From assembly GCA_015057555.1 (NCBI GenBank), contig SVEC01000002.1:1-64000 (forward strand): a stretch of 64,000 nucleotides of DNA. The letters are read 5' to 3'. The DNA comes from Lachnospiraceae bacterium (GTDB lineage: Bacteria > Bacillota > Clostridia > Lachnospirales > Lachnospiraceae). Of this stretch, positions 6,653 to 13,395 are shown in pieces (within the stretch, counting starts at the first letter, position 1; each line of letters starts with the position of its first letter). The position numbers and the translations under genes are program-made. The notes beneath the pieces were generated by a model, which did not search any database, had not been told where the DNA came from, and worked only from the letters and a program-made list of their open reading frames with translations.

Positions 6653-6949
6653 CTACTTCTTAAGAGGAGAGAAACTAATATAAGCGACTTCATCACGCCC
6701 GTTGATACTCTCCTTTAATACTTTTACCTTACATCCAATTACAATATCCCCCTGTGTCTCAACATCCCCAACCGGAACAAGTTTATTATCAACAATCTGC
6801 CCCTCAAGAAACACCTCAGTAACAATATGAACATTTTTCTTTTCTGTAACAACTGGCTCATCATTAAGCATATAAAATTTAGAATAATGCTTTAATGTAC
6901 CTGTCTTTTCACTCTGTATCTTCTCATAACCAATCAAAATATTTGCCAT
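6653..6949 (-). CDS. small protein, candidate ssDNA-binding (gene V-like) protein, 98 aa
   Basis: The 98-residue soluble protein is rich in beta-strand-forming residues with many Lys and Val (MANILIGYEKIQSEKTG..., DIVIGCKVKVLKES). Its size and position just before the coat genes fit filamentous phage single-stranded DNA-binding proteins, which coat the genome before packaging and form an OB-fold dimer. I cannot see a diagnostic motif, so the assignment rests on size, composition and context. Downstream of it, 6600-6652 is an AT-rich leader that could hold the coat promoter. Confidence 0.42.
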   Translation of the reverse strand: MANILIGYEKIQSEKTGTLKHYSKFYMLNDEPVVTEKKNVHIVTEVFLEGQIVDNKLVPVGDVETQGDIVIGCKVKVLKESINGRDEVAYISFSPLKK

Positions 6950-6961
6950 AATTAATTACCT

Positions 6962-7183
6962 CTACTTTCCTAAAAAATCTTCTACTTTTTTTCCAGAAAT
7001 TAATTCTAAATATCTTTTTTGAAAATCACTCATCATAACAATAAAATCATTAAGATTTACTTCTGGAATAGTTTTTGAACAAAAACCACACATAAAAACA
7101 AACAAATCTGAACCTTTCAAGAATAATCCTTGTCTACAAACACAATAAAGTTTAAACATTAATTCTTTCTTTTTAAAATCCAT
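6962..7183 (-). CDS. hypothetical small Cys-containing protein, 73 aa
   Basis: ATG 7183 follows an AGGGG site, 11 bases after the lipoprotein gene. Two cysteine pairs (CVC near residue 14 and CGFC near 32) could bind a metal such as zinc. The rest is mixed hydrophobic and charged, ending DFLGK. No membrane segment long enough for a helix and no known family are seen. It is co-oriented with, and 12 bases from, the ssDNA-binding candidate. Confidence 0.5.
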   Translation of the reverse strand: MDFKKKELMFKLYCVCRQGLFLKGSDLFVFMCGFCSKTIPEVNLNDFIVMMSDFQKRYLELISGKKVEDFLGK

Positions 7184-7194
7184 ACTAAAAACCC

Positions 7195-7593
7195 CTAATC
7201 CACAACATCCACATTAACAGGCAACCACATTTTAGGATTAAAATTTATAGTATATTTATACTTTTCAATATTATTTGCTCCAACATTTAAGTCTTCAACT
7301 ACATAGGTAATATGTGTCCCTAGACTAACAAAATGTTTACAATATGTCCCGTCATCATTCTCAACAGTTATTTCTAATTGATTATCAATATTATCTTCCT
7401 CAATTGATATTTTACCTTCCATTTGCAAAATAACATCACTATCAATACAGTTAATAACTGTCAGCCTACGAACAATGTTAAAATTATCAGCTTCAAGTGA
7501 TAAGTTATAACTTGCCATATCAGCTTCAGTACAACCAACTAATGCAAAAATAACAACAAATGACAATATCAATAATATTTTTTTCTTTTTCAT
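7195..7593 (-). CDS. beta-sandwich lipoprotein, probable superinfection-exclusion factor
   Basis: The 132-residue protein has a lipoprotein signal with lipobox LVGC (Cys21) after a basic, hydrophobic N-terminus. The mature part is patterned like the phage 'beta-sandwich lipoprotein' family that I recognise from tailed-phage genomes. It contains SLEADNFNIVRRLTVIN, then DSDVILQMEGKISIE, a GTYCKHFVSLG stretch and a final YTINFNPKMWLP. Such proteins are carried by many phages and are thought to block superinfection at the cell surface. That function is inferred from family context and not shown. ATG 7593 follows AAGGAG. It is the first gene of the minus-strand phage run, so it may be expressed in the lysogen. 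Confidence 0.7.
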   Translation of the reverse strand: MKKKKILLILSFVVIFALVGCTEADMASYNLSLEADNFNIVRRLTVINCIDSDVILQMEGKISIEEDNIDNQLEITVENDDGTYCKHFVSLGTHITYVVEDLNVGANNIEKYKYTINFNPKMWLPVNVDVVD

Positions 7594-7668
7594 CTCTTTC
7601 TTCTCCTTTTCACTACTAAATTTTCAAGTTACATTAAATTCTCACTACTCTCCTTTCCTCTCCGATTA

Positions 7669-7950
7669 TTTTGCGATATATTTTTTTATAGGTTAGCTTC
7701 TACAATAAATCCTTTATCCCCCAGAAATAAATCCCGAGGGATATAAGGATTAAACGGAGAAGAAAACCTACTAACGAACGCACGAACAAAAAAAAATGCT
7801 CAACACGTTCAACGTATCAAGCATTTATATCGCAAAACTATGAGTTGTTACGAATAGTTATAAATAACTACCGTGATATATAAGTTTTTCTTGATTTGTT
7901 TGTCAATGATAAAACTTATATATCACTTTCGTAAAACTCGTCCTGAGTTT
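7669..7950. other. hairpin-rich noncoding region at the right side of the prophage
   Basis: No gene is seen from 7594 to 8011. Within it are a perfect 12-base inverted repeat TTTTGCGATATA (7669-7680, partner 7826-7837) and AATCCTTTATCCC (7708-7720) pairing with 7738-7751. There is also AAATGCT/AGCATTT (7794-7800/7820-7826) around the palindrome ACGTTcAACGT. Further right is a perfect 16-base repeat starting GTGATATATAAG (7873-7888, partner 7911-7926), then AAACTC/GAGTTT (7934-7939/7945-7950). It may be a second intergenic region with origin, packaging or attachment functions. The promoter of the lipoprotein gene should also lie here. Confidence 0.55.
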
Positions 7951-8011
7951 AGCGCATAGTTGGATATTTTAAACTACTACTCTATAAGTAAATATCTAGA
8001 AGGATTAATTA

Positions 8012-8146
8012 ATGAAATACTTAATTATAATTTTAATATTGCTGATTATATATACGTTCAAAAAAGATACAGACATCGATAAAGCTATTAAACATGGAGA
8101 AAAAAGTTTTTGGCAAAACTTATTAGATGATCCTGATGATGATTAA
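8012..8146 (+). CDS. small single-pass membrane protein, 44 aa
   Basis: ATG 8012 follows AGAAGGA by eight bases. The product starts MKYLIIILILLIIYTF, one membrane helix, followed by a charged cytoplasmic tail ending in DDPDDD. The gene ends at a bidirectional terminator shared with rluD. It lies between the phage region and the chromosomal operon. I cannot say to which of them it belongs. No family is recognised. Confidence 0.5.
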   Translation: MKYLIIILILLIIYTFKKDTDIDKAIKHGEKSFWQNLLDDPDDD

Positions 8147-8147
8147 A

Positions 8148-8175
8148 AAAAGGGAACAATTTATTGTTCCCTTTT
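8148..8175. terminator. bidirectional terminator between small ORF and rluD
   Basis: AAAAGGGAACAAT (8148-8160) pairs perfectly with ATTGTTCCCTTTT (8163-8175). A and T tracts on both sides let it stop the plus-strand small gene and the long minus-strand operon ending with rluD. Confidence 0.82.
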
Positions 8176-8183
8176 ACTAGGTT

Positions 8184-9140
8184 CTATTTTCTAAGCTTAT
8201 CCAATACCTTCTTAAAATACTCCGGCAGCTGCGCCTTAAACTCCATATACTCACCAGTTATAGGATGCTCAAATCCTAAAATTCCAGCATGCAACACCTG
8301 ACCCTCAGTCTTAAATGGCTTATTTTTAGGTCCATAAACCTCATCACCAAGTAAAGGATGATTAATACTAGCCATATGTACCCTAATTTGATGAGTTCGG
8401 CCAGTTTCAAGTCTACATTCAATTAAGGAGAAGTTATTTGACAATTCTTCAACAACCTTATAATGAGTAACTGCCCTTCTTCCATTTGGATCTATTGCCA
8501 TTTTCTTTCTATCAACCTTATGACGGGCAATAGATTTATCAACTGTACCTTCAGGTTCTGCAAAATGATTATAGCATATTGCAGTATAAACTCTGGTAAT
8601 ATCATGAACCTTAAACTTATCAGACATAATTCTATGAGCAACATCATTTTTACAAATCATAAGTAGCCCTGTGGTGTCCATATCGATTCTGTGGACGATT
8701 CCCGGCCTTAAAACACCATTTATGGTAGATAAGGAGTCCTTACAATGGTACATAATGGCATTTACAAGAGTTCCAGAACTATGTCCTGGGGCTGGATGAA
8801 CCACCATACCTTTAGGCTTATTTACAATAAGTATATCATCATCTTCATATACTATATCTAACGGAATATCTTCAGGTATTATCTCAAGCTCCTCTGGCTC
8901 AGGAATGGATATGTTTATACTATCCTCTGCCCTAAGCTTGTAATTTGACTTCACAACCTTACTATTAACTGTAATATTCCCTTCATCTAAAAGCTTTTGT
9001 ATATATGCTCTAGAATAGTCATTTAAAATCTCTGATAAGCATTTATCTATTCTAATACCAATATATTCTGAATTCTCATCATTTAATTGTATATTAATTA
9101 TATCCTGCTCTAAATATTCATCTATATATTGATTATCCAC
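8184..9140 (-). CDS. rluD: 23S rRNA pseudouridine synthase, RluD family
   Basis: The 318-residue protein has an N-terminal S4 RNA-binding domain (about residues 25-80). The RluA/RluD catalytic domain follows, with the active-site motif HRIDMDTTG (catalytic Asp153) and a GRTHQIRVHMA motif further on. It isomerises uridines in structured 23S rRNA; the exact sites are not deducible. The start is GTG 9140, behind GAAGAGG. It is the last gene of the minus-strand block and follows lspA by 15 bases, a pairing common in Firmicutes (B. subtilis lspA-ylyB). Confidence 0.92.
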   Translation of the reverse strand: MDNQYIDEYLEQDIINIQLNDENSEYIGIRIDKCLSEILNDYSRAYIQKLLDEGNITVNSKVVKSNYKLRAEDSINISIPEPEELEIIPEDIPLDIVYEDDDILIVNKPKGMVVHPAPGHSSGTLVNAIMYHCKDSLSTINGVLRPGIVHRIDMDTTGLLMICKNDVAHRIMSDKFKVHDITRVYTAICYNHFAEPEGTVDKSIARHKVDRKKMAIDPNGRRAVTHYKVVEELSNNFSLIECRLETGRTHQIRVHMASINHPLLGDEVYGPKNKPFKTEGQVLHAGILGFEHPITGEYMEFKAQLPEYFKKVLDKLRK

Positions 9141-9155
9141 AATAACCTCTTCATA

Positions 9156-9764
9156 TTAATCTATATTATCTTCATCTAGCTCTTCTGCTGTGTTTTCTTC
9201 TTGAAACGTTTTAATTTCTTCTTTTACTTTCGTCTTAAATGATAGCTTAAGTATCTCATCCACCTCTTTATTACTATATATAAACATAAGTAATATTATG
9301 GCTGTAAACATACTTAAAACCACATATATATCAGCAACATTAAAAACCGGGAAATCTATTAATTCAAAATGTATAAAATCAATCACATATCCGAGACTAA
9401 CTCTGTCAATAAGATTTCCTAACGCGCCAGACACCAAAAATATCAACACATATTTTACCCATCTATATCTTTTTATATCAACAACATTATACATAATTCT
9501 AAAACATAACAATAATATAATAGATGTAAATATTAAAAATATAGGTATTTTACCCTGAAACATTCCCCATGCCATACCACGATTTTGAATGTAAGTAAAA
9601 GAAAATACACCCTTTATAACAGGTTTAGATTCATAAAGCTGAAAACTACTAAGTACAATGTACTTGGTAAACTGATCTAGGGCTGTTAACAACGAAATTA
9701 GTATGGCTGGTAACAAAAATACCCTTATTTTTTTATTATTTGTTGTCTCCTTCATAAGTTTCAA
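9156..9764 (-). CDS. lspA: lipoprotein signal peptidase II
   Basis: The roughly 200-residue protein has four membrane helices and the LspA signatures. NRGMAWGMF is at 61-69, GNLIDR at 116-121, catalytic Asp129 lies in GYVIDFIHF, and Asp145 lies in FNVAD. It cleaves the signal peptide of diacylglyceryl-modified prolipoproteins at the membrane. A long charged tail after the last helix is unusual but harmless-looking. The start is unclear: TTG 9764 or ATG 9755, both inside the end of aroB and without a strong ribosome site, so translation is probably coupled to aroB. Confidence 0.93.
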   Translation of the reverse strand: MKLMKETTNNKKIRVFLLPAILISLLTALDQFTKYIVLSSFQLYESKPVIKGVFSFTYIQNRGMAWGMFQGKIPIFLIFTSIILLLCFRIMYNVVDIKRYRWVKYVLIFLVSGALGNLIDRVSLGYVIDFIHFELIDFPVFNVADIYVVLSMFTAIILLMFIYSNKEVDEILKLSFKTKVKEEIKTFQEENTAEELDEDNID

Positions 9765-10851
9765 TTAGCTCAAATATTGATTTCTTCATGTCTTCTTCAG
9801 TGACATCCGTATCAATGTAAGCTTCTCCTATATTTTTTATAAGTACAAATTTAATCTTATCACCAGATACCTTTTTGTCATTCTTAGTATAAGCAACCAC
9901 CTTTTCAATATCTATATCCTTTGGCAATTTAGGAACCTGATATGCCTTTATAGTATTAAATATAAGCTCTTTATCCTGGTTATTAATAAGTCCTTTATTA
10001 TATGAAATTATTGTAGCCAAAAGCATACCTATAAATACACATTCACCGTGTAGAAATTCAAAATTCATATATTTTTCTACGGCATGTCCAAGAGTATGTC
10101 CAAAGTTAAGTAATGCTCTCTCCCCTTTTTCTGTTGGGTCATTTTCCACCACATTTTTTTTAACAATACAACTACGACGTACCATCTCATATAATGTATT
10201 AAAATCCTTAGACAATATGCGTTCTTGATTACTCTTTAACCACTGGAAATATCCACTATCCTTAATAAGTCCATGCTTAACAATCTCACCCATACCAGAA
10301 TTAAACTGTCTAATATTAAGGGTGTTCAAAACTTTTAGATTCATATACACCAATTTGGGCATATGAAATGCTCCAACCATATTTTTATATGAATCAAAAT
10401 CAACACCAGTTTTGCCACCTATACTAGAATCAACTTGTGATAAAAGACTTGTAGGTACTTGAATAAAATCAACTCCACGTAGGTAAGTTGCTGCTGTAAA
10501 TCCAGTCAAATCACCTACTACTCCTCCACCCAGGGCTATAAGCAAATCATTTCTATCAAATTTTTCTGTAATCAATTTCTCGTATAAGCCTTTAACAGTA
10601 TCTAAATTTTTACTTTCCTCGCCTTCCGGAAACACATAAGATACTATCCGTATACAACAATCCTCTAATAAAAGCAATATAGCATCCATATACAAGGATG
10701 CTACATTACTCTCTGACACTATACAAATCTTACGATTTTTATATCCTAGCTTTATAATACATTCTTTTAAGCTTTGGAAATCATCAGAATATTCAATGTT
10801 GTAAATAGGCTCATTATTGAGATGAACTGTTAAATTTTCTAACAAACACAT
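9736..10851 (-). CDS. aroB: 3-dehydroquinate synthase
   Basis: The 371-residue protein carries the AroB motifs: NAD-binding GGGVVGDLTGF, QVPTSLLSQVDSSIGGKTGV, and the zinc ligands in GEIVKHG, FGHTLGHAVE and HGECV. It converts DAHP to 3-dehydroquinate, the second step of the shikimate pathway for aromatic amino acids. ATG 10851 follows GGGAGA. It is isolated from other aro genes here and overlaps lspA, so it is read with the envelope genes. Confidence 0.95.
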   Translation of the reverse strand: MCLLENLTVHLNNEPIYNIEYSDDFQSLKECIIKLGYKNRKICIVSESNVASLYMDAILLLLEDCCIRIVSYVFPEGEESKNLDTVKGLYEKLITEKFDRNDLLIALGGGVVGDLTGFTAATYLRGVDFIQVPTSLLSQVDSSIGGKTGVDFDSYKNMVGAFHMPKLVYMNLKVLNTLNIRQFNSGMGEIVKHGLIKDSGYFQWLKSNQERILSKDFNTLYEMVRRSCIVKKNVVENDPTEKGERALLNFGHTLGHAVEKYMNFEFLHGECVFIGMLLATIISYNKGLINNQDKELIFNTIKAYQVPKLPKDIDIEKVVAYTKNDKKVSGDKIKFVLIKNIGEAYIDTDVTEEDMKKSIFELIETYEGDNK

Positions 10852-10893
10852 CTTAAATAATCTCCCTATTTATATTGTATAATACTATGTATA

Positions 10894-12036
10894 CTAAATA
10901 AATTCAAAACCAAACTCGTCTGCATCTTCACTAGAATCATCTTCACCAAGTAAGGCACGGCCATTTATTTTTTCTTCTACATCTGCAACAATTTCAGCAA
11001 CATCATCATCTAGCTTAATAGTTGAGATAGGCTCAGTGTTTTCACTTTCACCATTTGTTGTACTGAAGAAATTACCTGTCTTTGGTTCTTCCTCTGAAGC
11101 CATCTTCTGTTCTTCGCTAATAGTTTTCTTTTTTGTCTCTGTAGCATTATTAGTATAGCTTGAAGCATTATTTGCAGCTGCTGCAACTGCCTGTGGAGTA
11201 ATAGGACCTCTTCTAGCACGATTCTTATTACCAGTATTTACTGTAAATGTAGTCTTCTTATCCCCATTATCCTCTACTTTTTCACTAGTTCTATCCTTTT
11301 TAGGATTTAAACTATCATATGGATTGTATCTGCCATTGCCTTTATTTGTAGGATTGAATGGGTCCACAAAATTATCATTAGCGCCCAAATTTGAGGTGTA
11401 AACTGCAGATGTACTATTAAGTTCTTCTCTAGATGACATGCCACTAGAATTAGCCATACCTCCAAGAGTAGACTCATCTCTCATCTGAGGGTCACCCGTA
11501 AATGAACCAAAGTTTGCATTATTTGATGACACAGAAGTTCCTCCACCAGCGCCTATTAATACTCCTATAGCCTTCTCGTCAATATATGCATCTGCATCAA
11601 AATCTTCTTCCTTAAGAAACTCAAACTGACGCTTCATAAGATTGCAAAAATTAGTCTTATATGCAGCATACTGAGTCTCTAATAAAGCTATCTCACCTTT
11701 TATAGCTTCAAGTCTTTCTTCAGCATCCTTAAGCATAGCCTGTGCTTGTGCCTTTGCCTCTGACTTAATAGTTTTAGCTTCCTTTGTAGCACTTGACTTT
11801 GTATCCTCTGCATCCTTCTCTGCAAGCAAAAGAGACTTTTCTAAGGCAGCCTCCTTAGACTTATAATTCTGTAATCCATCAGTAAGTGTTATAACTCTGT
11901 CCTTTAAATCAGCATTTGAACGGTAAAGCTCCTCATAGGACTTACAAACTTCTTCAAAAAAGGAATTAACATCCTTCTTATCGTAACCCAAACCTACATG
12001 AAATCTTTTTTGTTGAATATCAACTGGTGTAAGCAT
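10894..12036 (-). CDS. divIVA: DivIVA-type division/polarity protein with long disordered tail
   Basis: The N-terminus (MLTPVDIQQKRFHVGLGYDKKDVNSFFEEV) is the conserved DivIVA membrane-curvature-binding domain. A coiled coil follows at about residues 35-130, rich in Ala, Glu and Lys. The C-terminal two thirds are Ser/Thr/Asn-rich, low-complexity and acidic at the end. At 380 residues it is more than twice the length of B. subtilis DivIVA. DivIVA marks poles and septa and recruits division or growth proteins such as MinCD partners. It lies directly upstream of aroB and after sepF, the usual ylm/div cluster order. A second DivIVA-like protein is at 61026-61652. Confidence 0.87.
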   Translation of the reverse strand: MLTPVDIQQKRFHVGLGYDKKDVNSFFEEVCKSYEELYRSNADLKDRVITLTDGLQNYKSKEAALEKSLLLAEKDAEDTKSSATKEAKTIKSEAKAQAQAMLKDAEERLEAIKGEIALLETQYAAYKTNFCNLMKRQFEFLKEEDFDADAYIDEKAIGVLIGAGGGTSVSSNNANFGSFTGDPQMRDESTLGGMANSSGMSSREELNSTSAVYTSNLGANDNFVDPFNPTNKGNGRYNPYDSLNPKKDRTSEKVEDNGDKKTTFTVNTGNKNRARRGPITPQAVAAAANNASSYTNNATETKKKTISEEQKMASEEEPKTGNFFSTTNGESENTEPISTIKLDDDVAEIVADVEEKINGRALLGEDDSSEDADEFGFEFI

Positions 12037-12057
12037 TCCTCTATCCCCCTTGTATAA

Positions 12058-12675
12058 CTAGTATCTGTATAAATTAGGTGCACCCGAATTATCACTTAAT
12101 AGTTGACGTAAATCACCAGATACTTCAATAGTACTTGGTGCCGCTATAAATATATTATCTGATATAGCTTGAAGTGAACCATCTAAAGCATATGTTGAGC
12201 CTGCAACAAAATCTATTATTCTCTGTGCAGTCATAGTATCTAAACCAGACATATTAAGAACAATCGTTTTACCTGCTTTAAGAAAATCTGTAACTGTCTG
12301 TGATTCACTGGAATCATGTGGAATCATAACATATACTTCATTCATATTAGGTGACTTTGGTCTAGGATTAGAAAACTCTACTACTCTATTTTGTTGAACA
12401 GGAGCAGTTGTAGTTCTCTGCTGTCTACCTTGGTAATTATTATATTGTCCCTGATTATATGACTGTGACCCCTGACTATAACCACCCTGATAAGACGTCT
12501 GTGGCTTTTTAGACCCTGTCTTTTTATTACGAGTTGGTCTTACAGATGTATACTCATCATCCTCGTCATCGTCATCATCATCGTCATCAAATAAATCATC
12601 ATCAAATTCGTCTTCGTCTAATTCCTTCATTTTAAAGAAATCCAAGAAACTCTTCTTGCCAGATTCTTTAGCCAT
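12058..12675 (-). CDS. sepF: cell division protein SepF
   Basis: The 205-residue protein has an N-terminal amphipathic start, a striking Asp/Glu run (DDDLFDDDDDDDDEDDE), and a Gln/Tyr/Ser-rich linker. The C-terminal SepF domain is at about residues 112-200 (VYVMIPHD, FLKAGKTIVLNMSGLD, RIIDFVAGSTYALDG). SepF binds membrane and FtsZ and anchors and bundles the Z ring. ATG 12675 follows AAGGAG. It sits between yggS and divIVA, the standard Firmicute arrangement. Confidence 0.93.
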   Translation of the reverse strand: MAKESGKKSFLDFFKMKELDEDEFDDDLFDDDDDDDDEDDEYTSVRPTRNKKTGSKKPQTSYQGGYSQGSQSYNQGQYNNYQGRQQRTTTAPVQQNRVVEFSNPRPKSPNMNEVYVMIPHDSSESQTVTDFLKAGKTIVLNMSGLDTMTAQRIIDFVAGSTYALDGSLQAISDNIFIAAPSTIEVSGDLRQLLSDNSGAPNLYRY

Positions 12676-12692
12676 AGATAAAAATCTCCTTA

Positions 12693-13385
12693 TTATAAAT
12701 TATAGTTACGTTCTCCAAAAATGCCGGTTCCCACACGAACCATAGTTGCACCTTCTTCAATTGCAACCTCATAATCATTGGTCATACCCATTGACAATAT
12801 ACTCATATCAACATTATCAATGTTTTTTGATTTTATGTCAAGTGATAATTGCTTTAATTGCCTAAAATATCCCCTATTTCCCTCAGGATTTTCAACAAAA
12901 GGAGCTATAGTCATAAGTCCCTTAATTTTAATATTAGATAGCTTGCTAATACTCTCTACCAAGTCAAAAACTTCTCCTGATTCAAGACCAAATTTTGAAT
13001 CCTCATTGGCAACATTTACTTGGACTAAGATATTAGCTATAACATTCTTTTTCACAGCTTCCTTCTCTATCTCTTTAGCCAATTTTAAAGAATCTACAGA
13101 ATGAATAAGACACGCCTTGTCCACAATATATTTTACCTTATTGGTTTGTAAATGTCCTATAAGATGCCAATTAACTGGCGTTGAAACATTTTCATACTTA
13201 TCGACAAGCTCCTGAACCTTATTTTCACCAAACTCCATAGTACCATATGCTATTAGTTCTTCAATATCTGATAAAGGCTTTGTCTTACTAACTGCAATTA
13301 AAGTAATCTCATCAACATTTCTCCCAGTCTTTTTACAAGCGGTTTCTATTTTATTTTTTACTGATAAAAGATTTTCCTTTAACAT
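12693..13385 (-). CDS. PLP homeostasis protein (YggS/PROSC family)
   Basis: The 230-residue protein has the family's single-domain alanine-racemase-like barrel. The PLP lysine is in LIAVSKTKP, with GENKVQE, WHLIGHLQTNK and a final SMGMTNDYEVAIEEGATMVRVG. It binds pyridoxal phosphate and balances its supply, without a known catalytic activity. I use ATG 13385 behind AGAGGTG. An upstream in-frame start at 13418 would run back past the end of the preceding gene and lacks a ribosome site. Located next to sepF as in most Firmicutes. Confidence 0.92.
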   Translation of the reverse strand: MLKENLLSVKNKIETACKKTGRNVDEITLIAVSKTKPLSDIEELIAYGTMEFGENKVQELVDKYENVSTPVNWHLIGHLQTNKVKYIVDKACLIHSVDSLKLAKEIEKEAVKKNVIANILVQVNVANEDSKFGLESGEVFDLVESISKLSNIKIKGLMTIAPFVENPEGNRGYFRQLKQLSLDIKSKNIDNVDMSILSMGMTNDYEVAIEEGATMVRVGTGIFGERNYNL

Positions 13386-13395
13386 AAATACACCT

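Larger units (their letters stand above)
1..7950 (-). mobile_element. inovirus-like (filamentous phage) prophage, ends not resolved
   Basis: The hallmark set of a filamentous phage is present in one block: a Zot/pI-type P-loop ATPase with a membrane helix (2370-3224), two coat-protein-like peptides (6230-6424, 6438-6599), a secreted Gly/Ser-linker protein with a C-terminal anchor (4346-5971), a candidate replication initiator (1179-2153), a candidate ssDNA-binding protein (6653-6949) and many proteins of 32-86 residues. Most genes lie on the minus strand with tight or overlapping junctions. There is no terminase, portal, tail, relaxase or integrase gene, which excludes tailed phage and conjugative elements. 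Ordinary chromosomal genes begin with rluD at 9140. The right edge is placed loosely in the noncoding stretch before 8012, and the left edge may lie before base 1. The element type is inferred from gene content and not from a database match. Confidence 0.8.

Noticed and set aside
7873-7926. Xer/dif-type attachment core in the perfect inverted repeat
   Set aside because: The arms are 16 bases with a 22-base centre, unlike the 11-6-11 layout, and no copy is seen at the left side.
1-8011. Plasmid, conjugative element or tailed-phage origin for the accessory block
   Set aside because: No relaxase, coupling protein, type IV secretion, terminase, portal or tail genes. Zot-like and coat-like genes fit filamentous phage better.
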